From positions 3,736,076 through 3,800,075 of the forward strand of contig JACEVL010000130.1 of the NCBI GenBank assembly GCA_020284085.1: 64,000 nucleotides of DNA, given 5' to 3'. The notes below the pieces were generated by a model, which searched no databases, was not told the DNA's origin, and worked only from the letters and a program-made list of their open reading frames with translations. This document shows positions 57,877 to 64,000 of the stretch, one piece after another. A program made the position numbers and the translations under genes. The DNA is from Aporrectodea caliginosa. Its lineage: Eukaryota; Annelida; Clitellata; Crassiclitellata; Lumbricidae. How positions within the stretch are numbered: the first letter of the stretch is position 1; each line of letters begins with the position of its first letter.

Positions 57877-58105
57877 CTCCAGTGGCTAAGTTGCTCATCC
57901 AGATGTGGTGGATCTCTAAATTTTGCAAATCTAAAACATGAGCCTATTTGGCGAATCTATAACCGTTACTTCGAATTCGCTATTCAGTTAAACATAAAAT
58001 GTATGAAACAAGATGCATAATCGTGGTCGATTATTGTAACAAAGACACATTTGGGGACAGATGGTTCTCTTCTTTAAGATGGCGGATCTCAAATCACAAT
58101 GCGTT
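57877..58105 (+). repeat. Two-copy dispersed repeat, uninterrupted copy
   Basis: Matches 48924-49085 and 49365-49400 in order (TTTGGCGAATC, AACATAAAATGTATGAAACA, GCGGATCTCAAATCACA). It lacks the SINE that splits the other copy. Confidence 0.6.
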
Positions 58106-58522
58106 AATTTCTGGATGAATAGCCTATGTGTATTTATGAAGGTATGCCCTTGAATGTAAAGGCCTATAATTATTGTCTATACAAAAACTTCTGCAGACAT
58201 TAACTTAAACTCAAATTGCAAGGCATTATAAAACAAGAAACGCATACAACTTAATTAGTAGGCCTATATTGGAATCACTTTTCTTAGTCAAAACAATTGT
58301 TTTTGGCTAAAATGTCGTGTAATTTATTTATTTTTTATCTGTCTCTAAGTTTAAAAATTCAAATTTTCAGAAATTTGAATGCTTGTTTTGATTTATAACT
58401 CAAACTCACACAATGTCATGTATTTATCAGCGCATGAACCTGCACAGCGTGCAGATAGTTTTTCTCTCCCACATGAAAGTTACTCATAATCATAATCTCG
58501 GAATTTCTCTTGCACTACTTGC

Positions 58523-58625
58523 AGCTAAGCGCAAGGCTATAACTTATCCACGAGCGCTGTGTCATGTCAGAAGTGTTGTCCAGACAGACCAATTGGAGTT
58601 CTAACTCCGGTTGCGAGGAGACAAG
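58523..58625 (+). repeat. Dispersed ~105-bp repeat, copy 3
   Basis: Blocks GCTAAGCGCAAGGC, GAGCGCTGTGTC, GTTGTCCAGACAG and CGGTTGCGAGGAGAC match copies at 14507 and 54855. A purine-rich tract follows to about 58980. Confidence 0.65.
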
Positions 58626-59534
58626 GGAGAGAAGGAGGAAGAGGTATTCCCTTTGGAACGAGAAAGACTGGAAGGTGGAGGGCAGAAATGAATCGTGGAA
58701 CACACAAACAAGCAGACTGACAATCAGACTGATTTATTGTGATTTCAACTTCCGTTTCGATATTTAATGAAAATTTTAAACGTGGCGGTAACGCGGATGC
58801 TTGTTGTACGTATAGAGATTTGCCTGTGGCTATAGTTGGCGGCCTGTTGGAAAATCTGCTGAGCAGGAGAAGAAGAGAAGCAGAAAGAATGGAAACAGGA
58901 GAGACAGAGAGTAGCAGGAAGAGGGGAGTAGAAACAGGGGAGTAGGAGGAGGGTTAGAAAGAGGAGGACCAGCTTCTTGGCGCAGAGTAGACAAGCGTTT
59001 CCTTGTCTTAAAATCTTCCCAGGAGCTACAACTGTTCTTTAATGGCTCAACAGAGGGCAACACACCGGATGAGTGGCCAGCAAAGGCCCATAATTATTAA
59101 AGTTCGCTTCGGTCATACCCCGTGTTTAATGTATCCTTACACATAAGCATCTGCACCTAGTTATATTCATACAGCGCCATTTGAGGGTTCTTCTGGTGTG
59201 CGGCAATTATGTCGTGGTTGGGGTTTCGCGGGGCTTTAATAGGTGGTCATTCATTCGTTCTAGACAATTGCTAACGGCTGAAATTGCCTCAGTTTTTAAC
59301 ATTCGAGTTTCAAATATTCAAATAAAGTACACGGCTTAAAAGTAAGTAAGTAGGTAAGTAAGTATAATTATTCTTTATTTAACCAGCTGACAAAGACGCA
59401 CTCTGGTGCACATCCTATATATAAGATAACAATTAATACTGATACAACAGCCTAACCAAAAATGTCTTTCTCATAAAGAGTTTAGCACTCAGTGACTTAG
59501 GTAATCGGACGTCTGTTTGACCCCTTCCTGCCTC
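58626..59534. other. Intergenic DNA, purine-rich, no gene seen
   Basis: An AGGAGAAG-type purine tract runs at 58860-58980 and a short AAGT simple repeat lies at 59339-59364. No coding segment is supported. Confidence 0.4.
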
Positions 59535-59816
59535 CGTCTCCTGTCACCTCTAGAATTCGGCGATAAGTAAAATTGGTGCATTACAGTGAATTCTCTTGTA
59601 TTATATTGTATTGTATCTCTGACTGTTTGCAATCACATGCTTGTCAGGCATACTTCGTTGGGCGGCGTTTAATATTACACTAATATTCCTCACTTCTGCT
59701 GTGCGTGCTTTTGCAGTATCAACGTTGCACATCGTCTCCTGTCACCTCTAGAATTCGGCGATAAGTAAAATTGGTGCATTACAGTGAATTCTCTTGTATT
59801 ATATTGTATTGTATCT
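59535..59816. repeat. 84-bp direct duplication, 198 bp apart
   Basis: The segment 59535-59618 is repeated at 59733-59816 with no differences seen (CGTCTCCTGTCACCTCTAGA through TTGTATCT). It includes the ATTGT tail of the minus-strand LINE that follows. Confidence 0.9.
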
Positions 59817-60110
59817 GGGCATTTATAAAGCGCCTCTAGCAGTAATGACTTTTTAGAGGCGCCTCCAACGTGAGCACTCCGAGGAAACAGAAAATTCTTC
59901 AAGCAACGAACAGAAGTGGATAAACCACCTCCAAAAATCTCAGCCCGAATTTTTGGGGAAGGTTATTCCACAAAGAAGGACCCACAGTTGCAAAGGTAAG
60001 ACGTTGAGCAATGGCTGTCCTGGTCCAGGGGACGAAGAGGTCAAATCTATCACCAGAGCGAAGGAAGATTGTTGTTGAGATTACTAGCAGCGCTATGTAA
60101 AGGACCCGCT
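59740..60110 (-). mobile_element. LINE 3' end, family D
   Basis: The minus strand encodes RSGDRFDLFVPWTRTAIAQR, then TVGPSLWNNLPQ, the C-terminal pattern of non-LTR reverse transcriptases. It ends in a tail of ATACA units near 59795-59815. The 5' part is missing. Confidence 0.75.
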
Positions 60111-60708
60111 ACTTTCGGTTTTCTTGCTGCTATTGTTCGTTTGACAGGACCTGGTATCGAACAAACAATTGGACAAAATAGAATTTAAATTTATTAATGT
60201 ATTATAAAAAATTATAGTTGGCACGTGAAGGAGCTTGTACAAGCCTACCCGTCACTGCATCAGTTTTGCACCATTTATAAGAAGTTTTGCACAATTTACG
60301 ATTACAATATTATTTACACAGTTTATGCTGTCAATTCCTCCCTTTTCTACGAGAAAGTCACGAAAGTTGTTTTTATGTTCGAAACTTCTTTGAGCTCAAT
60401 ATTACCGAGTAATCAATCAGCTATAGTAATTCGGAAACTGCCTCAATTCTCGATATCAACGGTGAAGATCGAAAATGATGCATCATTAGGCACAGCAAAC
60501 AAACTGGAAGTGACCTTGTTGAACATGAAATGACAGAATACTAGTCTGCAACTCTGCACTCGATTCGTATTTACATGTAGATCATTCAAATGTTTATAGT
60601 GAAAACTAATACGTTTAAAAAGCAGCCGTTTCAGAGACAATACTAATCTTTCTTGCATTGAAAAAGCAGAAGAAAAAGAAGAAGAAGAGGAGGAGAAGGA
60701 GGAAGAAG
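60111..60708. other. Intergenic DNA, no gene seen
   Basis: An open frame at 60225-60533 shows no domain, promoter or splice context and is not called. A purine tract precedes the SINE at 60660-60716. Confidence 0.4.
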
Positions 60709-60840
60709 AGGAGGAGTCCCTTAAGCTAGCCCTGAGGCAGCCATGGGTATGCAGTGTTAGCGACTTCATTTTCTTAGCCACGGCGTATGAGGGCGGATGG
60801 CCAGCCCTCGCCGCCTGCATTGATGATCCAGTAAACTGGT
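60709..60840 (-). mobile_element. tRNA-derived SINE family, headless copy
   Basis: Minus-strand body GGCTGGCCATCCGCCCTCAT, CGTGGCTAAGAAAATGAAG, CATACCCATGGCTGCCTCAG, then a (TCTTCC)n-like tail at 60660-60716. The tRNA head is missing. Confidence 0.75.
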
Positions 60841-61185
60841 CAAATATAACAGACGATTTCATTCGAGTAGGCCTATCACTTGTAAAGAAGAGCTCAGTAA
60901 GAATTATAAACTACGATAAAAAATATGAAGAGCAAAGCAATCGACATTTCAAGAAAACACATGGAGAAGTTGAGTGAACAGGGCTAGTTTATGTAAGAAA
61001 TCATGTTGCTGTACACTATTTGATTACGAGCTGTTTTCAAACAACAAGGCTGCAATCACACAGAATGGTTATAGTGACTGTAAAAATTCCTCAACTCATT
61101 TATCGAGACATTAGGTCTTGAGCAAAATCTAATCTATTAGGGGTGTCCACAGTGTAGTGCTATATAAATTGATAGATACTATACA

Positions 61186-61425
61186 ACATCACTGGCGTGA
61201 AGAGCAGTAGGTAGCGAGATCGGTTCCCGTACCCTCCCAAAGGTCCACTCAGCCTAGCATTCGCGAGATGGCGCGTTGGTAAAATGAGATGGGCGCCTTG
61301 CATGCCTGCCGTATACAGTTAAATTCGACTCCTGTAATAACTTGTGATCATCCGTTCATACAGATTTGTAATCATCATGCGTTATGTCAGTTTGAAATTA
61401 AACGAAGATTATTATTATTATTATC
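61186..61425 (+). mobile_element. Second SINE type with (ATT)n tail
   Basis: Contains CCACTCAGCCTAGCATTC and GTTGGTAAAATGAGATGG, a block found in many fish and invertebrate SINEs. It ends in GATTATTATTATTATTAT. The 5' head is not clearly tRNA-like. Confidence 0.6.
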
Positions 61426-62086
61426 AATTTTTTAAAGTTTCATTAGTATCGAAAGTTAAAAAGAATGAATATACTGGTTTAAAGCTTAAAGCTTTAATTT
61501 GTTGGTTCAACCAAATTATGGCGTCTTAGTTTTACTTTGGGGAAGGCAGAAGTAGCTATAGTTTTAATGCAGTCCCAAACTCGATTGAAATCACCCTTTC
61601 CGCTGTTTTTTCATAGACTTTCTTCGGAGCAACGACCTCCAAGACTTCACCATTCAGAGACGTCTTAATTGAGGCTGGATACAAATTTGTTCTGTAGAAT
61701 GTAAGTTGTGCAGAATTCCTGTCGGATGAAACCATGAAACCATAATAAGTAGGCCTATAATAATAATAGTAATGATTAGTAAATTTCTAATTTTCTTCGG
61801 CCGTCATGGCAACTAAGACATTGAATGGACTTTCTCTATGACGACACTTTATATTTATTGACATTCACTTATGACGTAGTTTTCGTTACCTTGGAGATTT
61901 TTTTTATTTAATTGTCATACCTGATATGTATACCCATAATGCACCGAAAAACTATATCTATAACATTCTGGTTACATTGAAGTTAGCCTATTGTAGCAAA
62001 TAATGCACATAGCATTAGCACTGTAGAGGACTTACCCAATCGAGTGACACATGTAATCTGAAACTGACAAGTGGCTTATTAAAGCC

Positions 62087-62149
62087 ATCTAAAAGACATG
62101 GATGTGTCCTAAAACGCACCGTTTTAGGATACATCCTTGTCTTTTAGAT
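62087..62149. repeat. Tight 30-bp hairpin, 3-base loop
   Basis: The arms 62087-62116 and 62120-62149 are inverted copies with two mismatches around ATCTAAAAGACATGGATGTG. Weak pairing continues outside (TTATTA with TAATAA). It could be a palindromic MITE relic or a small-RNA hairpin. Nothing decides between them. Confidence 0.8.
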
Positions 62150-62884
62150 TTTCCTAATAACCTGTCTTTGTAGCGGTTGGCAATTGCACATTGACTACTT
62201 CTACACAAACACATCACAAACACAATCATGTAAGTAATTTCTTTCCAAATCTATTTCAATGTTTTACCCACTACCAATTGGTGCTTTGCATATCCTCCAT
62301 CGGTATCGAGCAATGAGAGCTATTAGTTTTTTTACCTATAGATAGTCAAGAATCTATACTGTATTTGGACGGAAGTGCCGTACTTGAACTTGTTTCTCGG
62401 GGAGATGGTAACATTTGCGATGAACAATAGGCGTACCAGATGGTTGAGAGCAAGGCCTGTCATAATCTCCAACAGGAACGAGGTAGGGCACTTGAAGCTC
62501 AGTCATATGGGATTCATAAGTACTACTGATGACATTGCTGTTGGCGAAACTTATTCGCTGGCAATCCTAAGGAAGCGTTCCCCTTTTTCTCGTCAGATCA
62601 CCCCATTCGTCTGCATGTCTAAGTCTGTCTGTCCGTGCATAGTAGGCTATTGTTAGCCACTTTTATTATGCCTTAAGCATAGCCATCTAGGTCTTTGACC
62701 CTGTGTATATTCGCACACGAGCAGCCTATAATAACACCGGGATTACGGTTTCAGTGACGTCATTAGCAGTGCTACCACTGCTTGTGATTTTTCCCAAGAT
62801 CTTGAGATTTGGGGATTTTGCATAGTGGTAACAATCTTGGGATTTTTCTAAGGTTTGTAGACTAGTTTTAACCTTACTTTCCAA

Positions 62885-63020
62885 CAGTGTTGGGTAAACT
62901 CACACAAGAAATGAGTTAAATCAAAACTCAACTCATGCACCTCAAAATGAGTATAAACTCAAACTCAACTCATCCTAAGTGAAATGAGTTAACTCAAACT
63001 CAGTTGTTAAATGAGTTAAC
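62885..63020. repeat. AACTCA-rich element end
   Basis: It opens with CAGTGTTGGGTAAACTCAC, hAT-like, and then carries at least twelve AACTCA/TGAGTT hexamers in both orientations. No right end or target duplication was found in the window. Confidence 0.6.
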
Positions 63021-64000
63021 TCATCAACTCACTTGTCTCATACCAGCACGTTCTAATCGAACGTTGTACAAATACACAGTTACCAGGAAATGGTATCATC
63101 AGTTTATTATTACTAGCATAACTGTTATTATTATTAATGGGATAATGGATAAATCAGGTTATTATTACTGTAATGATCTATAAAATCCTTACTAGAGGTT
63201 ATTTTTAGAATTGCTTGTGTCTGTCCCCTGAGACCTCTAGCGGTAGAAACGTGGCGAGCCGATGAAACGATGGTGTCGTGCTTGGCCTCGGTAGTTTCGC
63301 CGTTGATAGCATTATTATTGGGATTTTCCTTCAGCCTCTGATCACGCGCTAGTCACGCCTGGTACAGCAGCAGAACCACTGACTCATCCCCTACGTCATC
63401 GATTTTCTGTCTTATTTCGTGTCCATATAAGGTTAGCATTTGAGGCTGATCGCTGATTGGTAGAAGTGGTGTTAAGAGCGCTTGCTGCCATCTAAATTTG
63501 TCACTTGCTGCCGAGACGTCCTAGAGGTTAGATCCCGTAACGATGGATTACTATGGAGTCGTCGCCAAGTCGTCCGAGAGATCATTTCTGTCTGAGTCCC
63601 CGTTTTCGAAGTAGATTAGATAAGGAATTGAGAAACACTTGCGTTAGTCTCTTCCTAGGAGTTAAATAGTCCGCTATAGAAGTTTAAAGTAGAAGCGAGT
63701 ACGGTTGGAATAATATTGTCGATTGTCTGAATTGCGAGGAAATGTGAACTCGTAACGGGATTTTATCGTATTCGCTGGATTACTCTCTTACGTCGTATTC
63801 GCTTATTCGCTGGATTATCTTCCGTCTTCGTAAATCATAATTGCCTTGGATTATTAATCATGTCCTTTGTTCCAAAGATGGGTAAATAATCATCTGTTTC
63901 TTTGAATTGATTGTAATTGCAAGTCACTGCCAGTAGAAACTGCATAGGATTAAGTTAAATGTTTTACTTGAATTGCTGTATATAATTGAGACTGTTCGTT
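63021..64000. other. Right flank, no gene seen
   Basis: No coding segment, RNA gene or element is supported. Short frames lack domain or splice context. Confidence 0.4.

Noticed and set aside
60443..60862. Minus-strand frame with a Ser run and a motif shared with 30558
   Set aside because: The shared peptide comes from the SINE body and the Ser run from its (TCT/TCC) tail. The tRNA head at 49283 shows this is a SINE, not a protein gene.
1..64000. CRISPR array, bacterial operon or prophage
   Set aside because: There are no spaced direct repeats with unique spacers and no prokaryotic gene layout; the genes are intron-containing animal genes.

Overview
The window is animal nuclear DNA. Genes are split by canonical GT-AG introns, repeats are dense, and nothing looks bacterial, viral or organellar. 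It most resembles an AT-rich aquatic invertebrate genome. An echinoderm or other invertebrate deuterostome is possible, but the species cannot be fixed from the sequence. All homology calls come from reading the sequence; no database search was run.

Six protein-coding loci are supported. From left to right they are: (1) 540-4259 (+), an intronless 1239-residue RING/B-box/coiled-coil (TRIM-like) protein with a long tail full of T-x-T motifs; (2) 8484-17288 (-), VTA1/LIP5, an ESCRT-III/Vps4 cofactor with six exons in phase; (3) 20945-32399 (+), VEPH1/melted, a membrane-associated PH-domain protein with thirteen exons; (4) 43907-47699 (+), an unrecognised two-exon gene for a possible secreted peptide precursor behind a TATA box; (5) 53849-55485 (+), a two-exon small heat shock protein with a four-unit heat shock element and TATA box; (6) 56758-57492 (-), a bHLH factor of achaete-scute type with its own TATA box. 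VTA1 and VEPH1 are divergently arranged. There is no operon, and nothing shows that these genes act in one pathway.

Most of the remaining DNA is mobile-element debris. There are 3' ends of at least four non-LTR retrotransposon families, several in two copies with short tandem tails, plus reverse-transcriptase and endonuclease fragments. A tRNA-derived SINE is nested in another repeat. At least eight hAT-like DNA elements are flanked by 7/8 or 8/8 target-site duplications. Other items are a nested fold-back element carrying telomere-like TTAGGG repeats, several MITEs, and about 1 kb of (CACT)n.

The most unusual signal is the palindrome TAGGCCTA. It occurs about 45 times outside genes, where about one would be expected. 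It is missing from about 18.3 to 36.9 kb, over the VEPH1 locus. In two pairs of related LINE copies, one copy carries an extra GGCCTA or GCCTA exactly at a TA dinucleotide of the other. This looks like repeated insertion, or an excision footprint, at TA sites.
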